DNA of 64,000 nt from Luscinia megarhynchos. Its lineage: Eukaryota > Chordata > Aves > Passeriformes > Turdidae. The stretch is taken from positions 21,307,056 to 21,371,055 of the forward strand of contig JAPFBE010000013.1 in NCBI GenBank assembly GCA_034336665.1. The letters run 5' to 3'. The notes beneath the pieces were generated by a model. It was not told where the DNA came from, did no database searches, and was given only the letters and a program-made list of their open reading frames with translations. Position 1 is the first letter of the stretch. Each line of letters opens with the position of its first letter. Positions 13,501 to 26,222 of this stretch are shown here, piece after piece. The translations under genes were made by a program, and so were the position numbers.

Positions 13501-15717
13501 TCTTGGCTATCCCACTGGAATGGACAAGTAGGCAGTCGGGGACACCCCAAAAATAACAGAAGATAACATTATTGATTAGCTATTAATCTAACACTGAAAC
13601 ATGGGGACTGAAGAGACTCTTGTAGCCAGTATTCTGCAGACATAAATTAAAGTCATGCAGAGCTTCTGGGACAAACCACGTGTTAACCCCAAAGCCCATG
13701 TTGGTGGAATCACACATTTTTTCAACCCCTGCTTATCTGTCACTATCACACAGGGCAAGTTCAGGGTTCAAAAGACAGCCCACCCACCTATACCTTTGGA
13801 TTCCAGCAATATTAAGCAAGTGTCTCAGTCAAACAACAGGTTGGGACACCAGCTCTTTGAGCTGAGTAACTAAATAAAGAACCCCCAGGCAGGCTACTAG
13901 TAACAAATCTTAAATCAGCAGCTGTTTTCTAAATATGATAAAATAAAGATTTCCTCAAATGACACTGGTATGGGAGATCCTAAACTCCTTCCTACTTAAT
14001 CCCCATAGGAAAAAAAAAAAGTTGTTTAGCCAAACAGCTACCACAAATCTTTTCACCTCTTCTCTGATGGAGATGTACCCTCCCCTGATATCTCTGCCAA
14101 TAAAATGAGAAGGAGGAGCAAAACTTAATGAGATATAAAAATATAACCAGATTCCTTTTTGTATCATTTGTTGGTTTTATTTTTGGACTGTTTACCCACG
14201 GAGGTGACATGATCTGTAGCAACACAGCATAACCCCAAAACCCAGCATCCCTCTCGGCAACACTTGCTCTGGTGCATGCAGACTGAAGTTAAACAACGGC
14301 TGATGATGCAGAAGCAGATCACACACACTTGGAAAATGAAACAACTGACAGAAGCATAAAATAATTCTTACTCTTAAGATGTTAGACTGTGGGTGGCCAC
14401 ATGTGACAGATAGCTAAGGATGTAAAGGCTCTTCCCTAGAATATAACTGGAGGAGACAGGCCAGCATTTCAGGAAGATATGAGTTCTAGTGAATCTAAGG
14501 AAAACAGAGACTGCTTTCCATCACGTAACTTTTGCAAAGACATTTTTCAAGAGCACAAGTACTAAATAGGTCACAGCAACACTTCACGTGCTGTCAGCAA
14601 AGACTGCAGTGGTTTTCTGGAACAAATCTCTTTGGTAATTGAAAAGGGTCCATCCCTTCTGCCTTCCCTCAACAGCCTTCCTTTGTGGCCTGTGTCTTAC
14701 CAACCAGTCTCCTGTTCGCTCGACCAGGTGCTTTTGTGAAATCAAAACCCCCAGTCTAGCATACTAGAGGACATTTCAAAACATATCTGGCTCACCTGGT
14801 GCAATTTCCTCCTCCACTTCCAGCAGTTTAAAAATTACTGAAGTTAGGCATGCTCCCAGATTTCTATCTGGAGTACTATAAAGAATGGCATTTGGTTTGC
14901 CTTCTCCAGTACACACCTGTGAAGTAGGACCTCCTTATATTCAGCCACTCCAGAACCAAAATATTACAGTAACCTGATATCACACAAGCTGAAGGGCCTA
15001 TTCCCACATGTTTGCTCAGAGCTGTCCAGTGAATTCAGACACAAACACAAACCCATTCTATGCACAGAAAACCCTTTAACAGAGATCTTGCTTCCCAGTG
15101 AATTACAGTATGCATGCAATGCTGGGTACTGCTCTGAAGTTGGAAGCAAGCACTATTTATACTGCAACAGAGAGCAAGTTTGGTCTTAACAGGAGGGATG
15201 CCAGCTTCCCAAGCTGGCATGCAGGATGGTTTTGCACACAGGCAAATAAAAATGAGGAACAGAGGGCAGAGGGGGGAGCAAGAACTGTAGTCCTCGCTCC
15301 TTCTGTCTGTATCTGTTACGAGTGCAAAACCAGCTGTAAACAGTAAAGAAGTCCCTATTTAGCAAAAATGCCATCCCAATTATACAGCGGTCATGGCAGT
15401 TTAATATTTTTAGACCTAAATTAGTCCACTACAATTCACTAGAACCTCCTAACTAAACTAAACATACAGTGTAAATTCGCAGCCTTTATCAGAATGAGTA
15501 AGTATGTGATGACTCTTGAATTGCAGGGAAAAAAATCTACGAAAAACATTTTTTAATGTGATTGCACCAACTTACAGAGATGAAAGAAGAGGATAAAAGG
15601 AAAAAGAAAACACCTAACATGTCATGTTAATCCTTTGCCAGGATATTCCAAAATGCTATTCTTCATTACATCTCCTTTAGTCTTCTGCATATTTTCTGTT
15701 AGTGACAGCTTGATTCT
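10521..15717. other. Non-coding stretch, no gene seen
   Basis: No gene or named transposon was recognised. It contains a G-rich tract (11421-11451). It also has a small tandem at 12828-12857, where a TTCTACTTTTCA unit occurs twice 4 bp apart. An open frame of about 103 codons at 12801-13112 spans that tandem and shows no domain. Confidence 0.6.
11421..11451 (+). other. G-rich tract with quadruplex potential
   Basis: Five runs of three or more G on the plus strand are separated by loops of one to five bases (GGGG, GGGG, GGG, GGGG, GGGGG). This satisfies the usual G-quadruplex pattern. No promoter features were seen beside it. Confidence 0.6.
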
Positions 15718-15965
15718 GCCTGCGCTTATCAAACGGACGGGTGCACGTACAGCCACACGATGGAAAAAGGGCCTCTCCACAAGAACAGCAGCTGAGGGCA
15801 GCTTGCTGCCACCAGAATGAACTCTCCACGCTGCAGCTCTTCTTGCAGAAGCCCGTGGGAAAGCCCAGCTTGGGACACAGGTGCCCTGCCTCGCAGAGTC
15901 CGATAGCCAGCACTGCCGCATCACTTGGTCTTGGCAGCTCTCAGAAACGCGTGGCACCGGACTGG
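15718..15965. other. GC-richer patch with clustered CpG
   Basis: About 250 bp with roughly a dozen CpG dinucleotides, against a background that is AT-rich and CpG-poor. Both strands are open here (about 148 codons on minus and 124 on plus). That is what low stop-codon density in GC-rich DNA gives, and neither product looks like a known protein. It could be a small CpG island or a piece of decayed GC-rich insertion. Confidence 0.4.
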
Positions 15966-16104
15966 AGAGCTTTGGTGTGCTCTTGTGTGTCATCTCTGGG
16001 CTACATAAGAGTGCAGGCTTTTTTACCACCTTCATGCAGAATACACTCCAGGACTTCAGCTCATGCAAATCTCAGGAAGTTTTTTATGATTCATGCTGAA
16101 ATTT

Positions 16105-16520
16105 TTCCTTGCTGAGTTTTACCCCTTTGAAAATCTTAAAATAATTCCTTTTTTGTCTTAATATTTTACACCCTTCAAATACTTGTAGATTGTTATCATA
16201 TGTCTCAGTCATCATTTAGTCCAAACTGTACATATTAAAATCTTATAATCTTTGCTCATATTTCAATCTCTTCAGCCTCTTAACTTCTGTTGCTCCTCTC
16301 TGAGTTCTCCACTGAATTCTTGACAAGTTTTTGGCAACGGGGTGGCCAGAATAATAGTGTCATGGACACCTTACAGCTTTACAGAGATGAAGAGGGAAAC
16401 TTGTGCAACACCAAAATGACATTAGCTCTTCCCCAAAAATCAACAAATATGTCTAATGTTGTTCAGGATCACTTATTTTTAGTGGCTGCATCATGAACCA
16501 CTCTGAAATACAAGTACAAA
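16105..16520 (-). mobile_element. Ancient CR1 LINE 3' fragment, minus strand
   Basis: Read on the plus strand this follows the reverse complement of an old amniote CR1. A CCCTTCAAATACTTGTAGAT block (family: gtatttgtagatcgttatca) is followed by TTGTTATCATATGTCTCAGTC and TTTAGTCCAAACTGTACAT. Next comes TCAGCCTCTT...TTGCTCCTCTCTGAGTTCTC, then GGTGGCCAGAATAATAG (family: tgcccagaactggacac). The last part, near 16480-16500, reads GTGGCTGCATCATGAACC and also fits. The copy is 5'-truncated and lacks reading capacity. The match is to memory, not an alignment. Confidence 0.75.
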
Positions 16521-17282
16521 TATCCACCTAAAAATGCTAACCCGGAGACAAGAGTTTAGTATAATCAAACCCGTGTTTAATTAGTCTTCATGTCATCCCT
16601 GACAAAGGTGACACAGAACAGTATTTACCTGCAATACTCAAGTGCAAATGGCTGAAGGGAAGTCTCAAAAGACAGGACCCACAGAAAAGGGACCACACAG
16701 AAACTAAGAATCCAAACAGTTTCTTCACCACAAACCAAACTAAGGAGCAAATTACAATCAAAGAGGTAAGGAGACAAAGCAACATTTTAAAAAGGAAATA
16801 GTTTTAAAATAGATACAACTCTTCCAAACTCTGGAAAATTAAAGCATACAAAATCTCTACAAAATAAAAGAAAGCATGGTAGCTTTCTGTGTTGTATATT
16901 GGGACTGTAGAAATATTCTTCTGGTAAATCTGATCAGGCATGGGACCAAAATGCATATAATCTAACTATTATCTTCCTAAAAGTTAGATATCTAACTGAA
17001 GCCACCATAATCATCTCCAGAGAACCATTAATCCCATCCTAAAACTGTAATATATTTAGGATGAATAGCTCTCTAGAGGTATTTCTCCTCCTCTCCACTG
17101 ATAACAGAGGGAGACTAAATAGCTGTCTCGACTGCATTTTCCTTGAAGATGACTAAAATTAAGTAACCTGTATCCAAACATCATTTATAGCAGTTGGTCT
17201 CTAAAGGAATTAACATAAGCAATAAGGTTGTGCAGGCACTTTAAATATTATCTTCTCTGGAATTTTCCAATTATTAGGTATT

Positions 17283-17400
17283 AAAAAGCAAGCAACCAAC
17301 TAACCAACAAAATGAAACAAAGCAAAAAAAACCCAAAAAAACCCCAAAACCAAAACCAAACAAACAAAAGCAACAACAACAACAACAACAAAAATGGAAA
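17283..17400. repeat. A/C-rich tract ending in a (CAA)n microsatellite
   Basis: A-rich sequence with CCC clusters passes into about seven CAA units at 17371-17391. It resembles the other A/C-rich tracts of the window. Confidence 0.8.
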
Positions 17401-18536
17401 AACCTGAAAAACTTACACATTCATATTCAGATGCCCTTCCAACTTTTCAAGTGCTAAATCAAGGACTACTGAATATCTGCTTGCATGGAAGATTTTCCCC
17501 CTCCATACAAGCCTCTGAACATTTGTAGCAACATGACATGTTTAGGATGACAGAAATCTGTCACTGCCTTTAGAAGTAGGGTTCAAATGCTCTGAAGTGG
17601 GCTATTAAGTGACTTAAACTTGGTAAAGAGCATTCAACCTTCATCTGGTTCACAACAGGCTGAAACAGAAAATGAGCATGAACGAAGTTACTGAAACAAG
17701 AACACTCACACAAAGCTGAGACAGAAACCAGGAAAAAAAGTTTTGTTTTAGAGGACTATTATAGGAAACCATATGGCTGCAATGGCACTGATCTCCAAAA
17801 CCCCTAAAAACTTCCAGAAAATTATGTCTAAGGAAAAGTGAGAGAAGAAAAGTGAGTCTAATAAGAGACAGCTGACATGAGAAAACACAAACACTTGCCA
17901 CAAGGAATGTGCAAGCTAAGAGAAATGAAACAATTTTAAAGAAGAAAAGAAGGGGAGGTTTAAAAAGAAAATGGAAACCACAAATACAAGAAAAGAAATA
18001 CGATATATTGATAATGAAACCACTTTTAGCATAATAAATTCAGATTACAAAGGAATTAAGTGGCTTTTAAGTGAGGCCAGGGTACTCTTCTGAACATTCC
18101 AATTCAGGGAGGTGACACAGCAAGAAAGCACAACAAAGAGCCCATAAGGATTATAAAACAAAAAAATCTACAAAAAAACACCTGAAGGCTATCAAGGCTC
18201 AAAAGTGACTACCATTTTCTAGAAGCAAGGCTGAAGGAATCAGTGTTCCTCATTGTCCATTGTGCTCACAGCAGAGGCAGGGATCAGGCAATGACACAAA
18301 GACTAGAGATAACTGCATCACACATGGATACAACTGGCACCTCTAACGAGATATTTTCTTTATCTGACCATGGGAAATGTGGTAAAAGACAAGAGCACAT
18401 TCACCTCTCACAAAAGGAGGAGGATGCCTGGGCACTAACTTGCCAACCTACTGGAAGGCCTTTTACAAGGACTAAAAGTGGCAGGTGGGAAAAAAAATCT
18501 AACAGCTAAGTCTAAACAACAATTTATAATGAAACA

Positions 18537-18562
18537 TAACAACAACAACAATAATAATATAG
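18537..18562. repeat. (AAC)n followed by (ATA)n
   Basis: About five AAC units followed by three ATA units; a simple trinucleotide repeat. Confidence 0.75.
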
Positions 18563-18599
18563 TAATAACAAAAGCACAGGCTATCCTAATATAGAGGAA

Positions 18600-20110
18600 A
18601 GAAAAGAGAATAGCAGGGTTTTAACATCACTAAAGAATGAGCTCTTTACTGCTACCAAGACAGGAAGAAAATCCTGAAGCAAATAGAGTATCAGAATATG
18701 CAAGTATAAAAATTACACAAACATGTAGAGACAAAATCATAATGGTCCAAAGCACAAAATTAACAAGGAATGTCAAGTATAGCAAAAATCCATTCTCTTA
18801 GCACATTTAGGTAGATGAGGAAAAATGTGGCTCTGTAATCAATGTAGAGGAAGTTCAACTGACAGATGATGTGAGTAGGCTGAAACGCTTAACACCTTTT
18901 TTTACCATCATTCATTCAAAATTTCAAGTGGAGACACATGGATAATTCTTCTCTAACTTAATACCCACAAAGAGGGGTATGGTCTTACTCCAGAACAAAT
19001 GACAAACAAGTTAGAGAGCACTAAGCTAAGTTAAATATTTTTCAAGACATTTGTATATGAATTCATCCTGGTCTCCTTAAAGAATTGTCTGAAGCAGATT
19101 TTGTGACTTTGTAGAAGACAACAAAAGACTCAAAGAATAAATTTAGCACCTACTATGCAAAAAGAGAGGAGGGGGAAAAAAAGGAGAATTGGGAAATTCC
19201 AAATCACAGAATTTAAGCTTAATTTCCAGAAAAACTAGTGAACAATGAATCAAACCAGCTTTTAAGCACCTAAGTATAAAAGATGAGTAACACTCAACAC
19301 TGATTTAAGAACAAATCATGCCAAAACAGCCTAATTTCCTTCTCAAAAGAAAAAGAAACATCATAGAAAGCAAATGTCATGTACTTTGACTTTATTTTGG
19401 CCTTTGACATCTTATATATTTTTATATGCAAGCTAGGAGCAAAACAAGCATATGCATGATATCACACAGATGCAAATCTATTTTGGATAAGGGAATCCAC
19501 GCAGTAATTATCAAAATACATGAATGCATCAGTTGGGTTTCTGCCCTAAGTTTTGTTCTATTTGATGTTTTTATTAATAACCTAGATGATGAAATAGAAA
19601 ACATTTTTATTAAACCTGTAGAAAAATGAACCTAGGAGGGCAATGAGTGGCTGAATAAAATTCAAAATTACCTTGGCAAATAAAAGAAACCTCAAGTGGC
19701 ACTGGATGAGATGCAACAGAACTACTGGTAATGTACCTGGGCAGGAATTATTAATGACACTAAAACAAAATGATAACTGAATAGGTTGCAGTTTTTCAGG
19801 AAAGGATCCAGAATTCCTGTGAATTATAAGCTTGATACACATTAGCAATATTTGACAAACAAGGAGTAAAACATCTTTTTAAGGTTTCTAAATAGAGATG
19901 TGTAGCTCCAAGAACAGAGGAAGTAATCTTTCAGCTTTATTCAATTTGGGCAAGTTTCAGGATTTAAGAAGACAAATTATGGGTTGTGCTGTCAAAGTTG
20001 ATGTGAAGCATCCACCAAAAAACAGAAAGTCTTTAGAACAGAATCCAATACCTAGACTTTTCCACTAGCCTGACGCCAGCAACAAGTCTCACCAAAGTAG
20101 CAGCAGAAAA
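18600..20110 (+). mobile_element. Ancient CR1 LINE fragment with reverse-transcriptase remnant
   Basis: About 1.5 kb follows the second ORF of an old amniote CR1 on the plus strand. Blocks in family order are a GATGATGTGAGTAGG segment near 18863, AAGAACAAATCATGCCAAAA near 19308 and CTTTGACTTTATTTTGGCCTTTGAC near 19385. Translation at 19549-19600 gives LFDVFINNLDDEIE, matching the CR1 reverse-transcriptase stretch LFNIFINDLDDGIE. Later blocks, near 19719 and 19920, resemble the downstream part of the same ORF. In an intact element the protein has endonuclease and reverse-transcriptase domains and copies its own RNA. Here stops and frameshifts leave only about 70 open codons, so the copy is dead. 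The ends are uncertain, especially the 5' end. Confidence 0.75.
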
Positions 20111-23100
20111 TTAAATAAAAAACAACTGGTCATCTGCTCACTATCAGGGAAAGGAAAATTAGTAAAAGGTATGAAACTCCCTGAAAGCAGCAACAAAGGT
20201 AGAGTGCTTGAAATGAACTGCATCAGGGCACAGTATTTTGGTTTTTTAACAAAAACTTGATGAATTTGTTAACACATTCATCATGGCTATACTACTGCAG
20301 TAAGAGAGCAGAAAATCTAATAAGGAGGCCTCAACTCCATTCACTTTCAATGTTTTCAAACTCTTCCAAAAGCAATGAATTTTCTTGGTACCAAAACATT
20401 GGCAATGACATCTCCCAGTTTCGTGATGAATGCCAAGTGTGCACAGGTGGAGATGTGTGTGTATGCTCCTTCTTCCCCTTCAGAACAGACCTCTCCACCC
20501 TTCCCAACCTTCTAATGCAGATTCTACTTACACCAGCTATTTGCACAAATCACTGTCCACGCCCTTCTGCCACGGCTAATCCCACGGCACTGGTCCCTGC
20601 TTCAGTCCCTCCCTGCCCTCCTCATCCCCTCAAAACCCCTTTCCCTTACCCCATCCCACCCCCTGCTCTGCTCCCTATGGCCCCTGCCCCATTGCCTTGG
20701 GTCTCCTCCCGTCTTGAGGAGAAGCTGCAGACCCAGCCAGGGTCAGTGTTTTGGCAGCAGCTGCTGGGGCGGAGCAGGCTGGGTTACCACCACCAAGAAA
20801 ACCAAGTTATCACCTGCCACATTACTTGCCTGAAGCACTTTTCAGATGTTTGGGGCAAATACCTGAGGAAGAATGTTTATCATGAGGTCAGGTAAGAATG
20901 TTGGCACCAGGGCTGGGAGCTTCTAGCCGTCTGAGTGGCTCAAATATCTCAACGGATTGCTCCAGTCTGTGGCAAGTATCATGAAAGAACACTGCAGAGA
21001 AATGATTTCCCAAGTCAGACTTCATAGCTTTTTGCCTGCCTAGAAGACAGGCACCTCAGCTGTCCCAATGTATAAGACTTTACAGAGCAGTTCTGTTACC
21101 TGGGCTGTCACTCCAGACAAAATGCCTGCTGGCAGAGATCTCCCTGAGCTCAGGATTTCACTTGGAGGCATAAAACCCTGCAGATACTGCTAAGCACTGT
21201 GTTGTCTGATTCCCAGGATCACACACAGAAGACACAGCTGGCCAGCAGGGTGGTCTGACGCATCTCAAACACGGAGACCCAGAGCAGAAGAGATGCTGCC
21301 GTGCTGCTTTTGCCAACACGTGGATTGCAAGTGCACGGCTGGAAGTGTAATGCAGACAGGGACCCTATGGGCAAGTCCCAAACCTCACAGTGCCCTGCAG
21401 ATCTGAAAGCACTCCACATAAAAGAACACGAAGGCTCTTCCCACCCATTAAAGTCCACCTACTTGACACGGAGCTATAAAACAACAATCATGTCTTAAAG
21501 AGACATAAATGCATAGTATCTATTGCCTCAGGAAACACAGGAAGTTTGCAATTCTTTCTGAATAACAAACACAGGCATATTTACAAAGGCCTGTTCCTAT
21601 TAATGTGGTAGCAGAACAGTTTGGAGAATAAGAACAAGATTAAATTTTAACATTTTTTGAAGAATTTCAACCATTACCCAAACTCATTATTCAAATACTT
21701 TTTATACATTCAGACTTTTTCCAAATGCACTACTAGTAAATACTAGTATAGGAGTAAGCACACATATAAACTACTCTGTGTATTTCTGTGATGACTGCAG
21801 CTAATCCTGAAGCCACTGAAATTCTGCTAATGACAAGACACATCTACAATATAACAAAATCAAAATACCAGGAAGCAAATCCATGCCATAGTGATTCATG
21901 TTTCTGACTCTGTCTAGTTGCTCAGTGCTGTCTGCTTCTACATTACTTGAAACCTCAAATATCCAAACAGCTTTCCCAATATCCACATATAAAACTTCAG
22001 AAAAATGAAGCCATTTCCTTTCATGTGTGAATCAGCCTGTAGATTGCATATCTAGTGCAAATTAACAGTGAGACTAAGAGCTTATTAAAAATAAACAAAC
22101 AAAAAAATCTCTTTCATATGGCTAAATATGAATATCCATTACTAAGTCAAACAGAACCCAAACTGATTGAAAACCTACACTGCTCATAGACTTGGCCAAA
22201 TTTGCCATGACCGAGTGAGGTAGGAACTTCCTCCATGGCTAGTTTTTTCCAGACTTGCTCATGAGAAGGTTTTCCTTGCCTATCTCAAAAGTGTTTGGTT
22301 CACTCCACTTTCAGAAGCTGAGGTGACCAAAGCATACACAGAACTTGATTTCTTTAACAGTTCCTGCCTTCTTCCAGATAGCCATACTTGTTACTTTCAT
22401 GTAAATATCACACTCTGCAATTACACAACTTCTTAAAACAACATTTTTGGCAGAAATGTCATGCCATTTATCTGGAATTTCTAAGTTCGCTAGACCAAAG
22501 AGCCTTCTGGCCAACTACTATCTAAAATTGCTCTTCTAAATGCATATACCAGTAGAAGCTCTTTACATCCAGAAGCTTCAGCAGGTGCTTCAGGGCATTA
22601 AGAACTTTGGTAGAAAAGTGGCTACTTATGTAGAAACATAAATACAGAACTGGGCAAGTAGGATGAGATAATTAGTTCTTTCAGAGCTTATGTCTTGACA
22701 GTTCTAGGACATATGTTTTCATATTAAAAAAACTCAGAGCAGTTAGCATTCTTGAACAAACACCTCCTCTTTGATGCTAGCAGAGAACTATCTCCAAAAA
22801 ATCTTTCAAGTTGGTTACTAACTCTCTGCACTAGCCTGATCGAACTAGAACCTACAGATATTTTCAAAATCCATCCTTATGCAGAGGGTTTTCATTGTGC
22901 AAATCCAATGTTGTTTAGCATGGAGATTTTATCAACTAACTCACAATTATTCATTAATTATGGAAGTTATGAATTAACAGTGCTTTAACCTTATATGTGT
23001 ACTTACAAACAAAGTCAAATTAAACAGCTGTAATACAACTAAGGTTGGCAAACGTACTCTGAAAGACTCTTCAGAGCACAATCTCAAGATACAATTACGA

Positions 23101-24235
23101 GCTTCTATTTTTCATACTGTGCATAGGCCTCTTTAAGAATGAGTTTCTCCTAAGGAGCTTGTCATTACTAAGCTCCCACCATATTCTGTTCTGCCATCAT
23201 AACCAAACAAACCTATCCCAAAACCCTCTATTTCATCTTTGAACTACACTGGAGTAGTCAAATGTAGGTAAAGCTGAAATAGAACTTGTGAATACGCTTA
23301 CTTTTCTTGTAATAACTCTAGAATTCATTGCAAATACCCAGCATCTCTAGCTTTGGTATGTTTTATATTGGAATTTTTTATGTACAAATTGACTGTAACA
23401 GAGAGCCATCCTCAGTATCTGTGGACCCTTCAAGAACTGCACAGGAAAACAACGGTGTCCAAGGAGAGGGAGAACAATCAGTACTGCTCTGTCAACAACA
23501 GTGCAATAGTTGGCATTATGATATTTCCCTCAAAGCAAACAAGCTATTGAAATTTGTTTTGTTTCAGATCCCCAGTACAGAATTAATTGCTTGGGACAGT
23601 TTATCTATCTCTTAAGCCAAGCCTGCATGGGGACACTGAGAACGTTAAGGCAAATCAACTAATGCTTTGACACCAATGTGCACACATTTAATTGTCTTGA
23701 AGCTGTGAGTAGATGCTCTAATTCAACAGCAAAGCTCCCTGTAGCTCCTTATTCAGTTAAACTAGATTGGTCTAAGACTAATTTACACCTGAATTAAAGC
23801 AGTCCCCCAAGGACTCAGCACAACTCATTTTTGCATACTAACTTCATACACTTAACCAATTTGCCTCAGCTCTTCCTGAGTTCCCCAAGCCTTATGGAGT
23901 TTTCAGCCCACAGCTAAAGGGAGCTTGGCTACTTCACCTCCGATGCTGGGAACACCAAACTGAGTGTTTTTCTCAACATTTTACTTCTAGAACACAGAAA
24001 AAAACACACAAAATTTTAAGAGATATTCCTTTCATTGCTTAGCTACTTCCTGCTCCAAGGTGACAATTAATTGGATTTGGAGTTTATAATTACCTTGCTC
24101 CTCTACTCTCAGTCTTCAGCTTTGTGGAAGACAGTTCTTGGAAGATGGCATGTTCACACATGCACAAAAAAACCCCAGAAACAGGCAATTAAAATAATGC
24201 AGGTGGACACTAATTCCAAAGTGGGATTTGAACTG
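20111..24235. other. Non-coding stretch with a C-rich tract
   Basis: No gene recognised. The longest open frame of the window (20257-20895, about 212 codons) lies here but is carried by a proline-rich low-complexity stretch. A segment at about 22210-22510 has faint likeness to minus-strand CR1 3' sequence, too weak to call. Confidence 0.5.
20560..20705. repeat. C-rich polypyrimidine tract
   Basis: About 145 bp of the plus strand is dominated by CCC/CCT clusters, far more C-rich than its AT-rich surroundings. It encodes prolines in one frame, which accounts for the long open frame across it. Several C runs of three or more give the minus strand quadruplex potential. Confidence 0.65.
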
Positions 24236-24410
24236 TCACATCATCTTCTTTAGAGGCTTCAAATTGTGTTGAAGCCATAATCTACTGACACTGGTTCTGT
24301 TCCTCATGATTTGGAAATAGCAATCATATCACCATGTTCTACTGTTTCCCATCACAACCACTGCTGTGGTACCTCAGCACCCTCTGGAAATTAATCATAT
24401 CCCATTAATT
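24236..24410 (+). repeat. Direct repeat, copy A
   Basis: This segment recurs in diverged form about 700 bp downstream (24933-25112). Shared landmarks in order are CTTTAGAG.CTTCAAAT, TACTGACACTG, ATGATTTGGAAA, ATCACCATG.TCTA, CATCACAACCACTG and CAGCAC. Gaps and substitutions are spread along its length. It may be a local duplication or two insertions of one unrecognised old repeat. Confidence 0.75.
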
Positions 24411-24932
24411 CAATACTAATTCAGTTTAATTCTAATCCTAAACTGGGGTTAATATTTCTCAAAATATTATAATAAAATTACCTATAAAAAGGATTGATTG
24501 TTTTTAAAACAAGTTAGTTGCTTCCTTACTGTGAGAGCTCAGACTCCCACTTTATTAGGTCAAAATGTGAAGCACTTCTTAGACTATAAGAACTTAGGAG
24601 AAATAAAGATGTCTTTCTTCCATCCAGGGTCATTAAAACTTACCTGGATGGTAGCAGTAGGTAGTGAACACTTTGTTTTGGCCTTACTGCATGATTGTGC
24701 AGGTTTCAGTGATGCTTTGAGTGTGCCTACACAGACACACTTGTGCACACACAAGGGCTGACAATATCCCAAGGTACTTCAGAAGAGTAAGTTCATTGAC
24801 TGAGCTATCAGAATGATGAACTGGTGTTAGACTGTACAGCAGCTAGCTGAAAGGAGTGTTTAGAGGAATAAACAAATATACATAATGCCTGCCATTTCCT
24901 TTCCCTAAAATAAATTCATTCATTATAAACGA

Positions 24933-25112
24933 ACATCATCATCTTTAGAGACTTCAAATCCTGTCAAAGCTGTATTTACTGACACTGAGTTTTTGTTCAG
25001 CACGATTTGGAAACTGCAATCTTATCACCATGCTCTAACATTTCTCATCACAACCACTGTTGCAGTATCCCAGCACTTTCCAGAAAAGAACCATATTCCA
25101 CGGACTCAATCA
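24933..25112 (+). repeat. Direct repeat, copy B
   Basis: Second copy of the segment at 24236-24410, in the same orientation, with matching landmarks including TACTGACACTG, ATTTGGAAA, ATCACCATG and ATCACAACCACTG. About 520 bp of unrelated sequence lies between the copies. No target-site duplication or terminal motif was evident around either copy. Confidence 0.75.
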
Positions 25113-25849
25113 TGGATCTAACATTTTAAAGCACCACTCAAGCCAGGCACCACCAGAATCCAGTGGGTAGCAGGCAACATGAGATGCACTGGAACATGGA
25201 CTGTTTGAATTTGCATTTTCAATTCTAGATGTTTTTAAAACAAAATATCTAACCTCTCAGTGTCAATTAAAAAAAGGAATCCCAATCCCAAAGGGATTAA
25301 TAACAAAAATAAGTATGCACATGGAGTGAAGCCCTCTGGACAATATTTTCATTGATTTGCTGGAGAGAAGGACCCCTAGTGTCCAGCTGGATTTTAGCCA
25401 GCCTGGGGTCTGGTGACTACACAGCATCCAGGATGAAAAAACATCCTATCTTGTAAAATATTTCCTGCAAACACTTTACCATCCCTCTTATTTGGAAATT
25501 GACTAATGAAAGGAAAAAGAAATAAATACAGTTCTGCTTTCCTAAACTAATTATTTCAAAATATAATCAAGGTATCATGTGATCACCTGGACTCTGAGGA
25601 TTCATCATTACTGATGAACAGGAATGTGCCTTGGTACAGCAGTTTCAGTCGTTGATTATGCACTGCAGACACCTATAGATAAACATCTCTATTTGTAAAA
25701 AATGAGCACTGTCTCTGAGAGCAGTTGCTGATGAGGCTTTAAAAGCAGCATCAAAAAATGTAATGCGAGAAGGATGAGGCTGCCCAGCCCTGTCATGTAG
25801 CAGCTTTGCTTTCTAAGGGGAAAAAAAATCTGCACGATTCCTTATGATC
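25113..25849. other. Non-coding stretch, nothing recognised
   Basis: AT-rich sequence with no gene, repeat family or clear motif that I can support. Confidence 0.5.
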
Positions 25850-26118
25850 AGGGGTTTACCCATTGATTTGGATAATCATTCAAATGGCTAAACAGACCTC
25901 TAATTTGAAAATAAAAACCGATTGATGCAATCACAAACAAGTTCTGAAATTGTGATTTATAAAAAAGAGGGGAAATCTTGTTCTAAGCCAAAACACACAC
26001 ACAGTTACCTTTTTCTAATCAGAGCATTCATTTCTCCTCATTATGATCTCACAAGCACATTAAAATCTTATTAACATTAATTACTTCTGAGCGTCTATGC
26101 ATGAGCAGCGACAGGCTT

Positions 26119-26149
26119 GCGTGCGCGCGTCTGTATGTGTGTGTGTCTC
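26119..26149. repeat. Short CG/TG alternating tract
   Basis: Alternating purine-pyrimidine sequence: GTGCGCGCG, then TGTATGTGTGTGTGTC. It has some left-handed DNA potential and is otherwise a simple repeat. Confidence 0.6.
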
Positions 26150-26222
26150 TGGATCATATCTACATTTATATACCTTGCTGCACTTTGCTTATAAAACATG
26201 TGAAAATATTGCTGCTAACACC

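Larger units (their letters stand above)
16521..18599. other. Non-coding stretch before the plus-strand CR1
   Basis: AT-rich DNA with a long A/C-rich tract (17283-17400) and an AAC/ATA run (18537-18562). The part from about 18230 may belong to the upstream end of the CR1 that follows, but I could not align it with confidence. Confidence 0.5.

Noticed and set aside
15622..16115. Overlapping open frames of 148 codons (minus) and 124 codons (plus)
   Set aside because: Both strands being open reflects local GC content; neither translation resembles a known family.
20257..20895. Longest open frame in the window, about 212 codons
   Set aside because: The middle is a proline-rich product of a C-rich low-complexity tract, the rest has no domain, and there is no upstream promoter or splice evidence.
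22210..22510. Possible minus-strand CR1 fragment
   Set aside because: Only a few words (GAGGTGACCAAAGCATACACAG) resemble CR1 3' sequence; order and spacing could not be followed.
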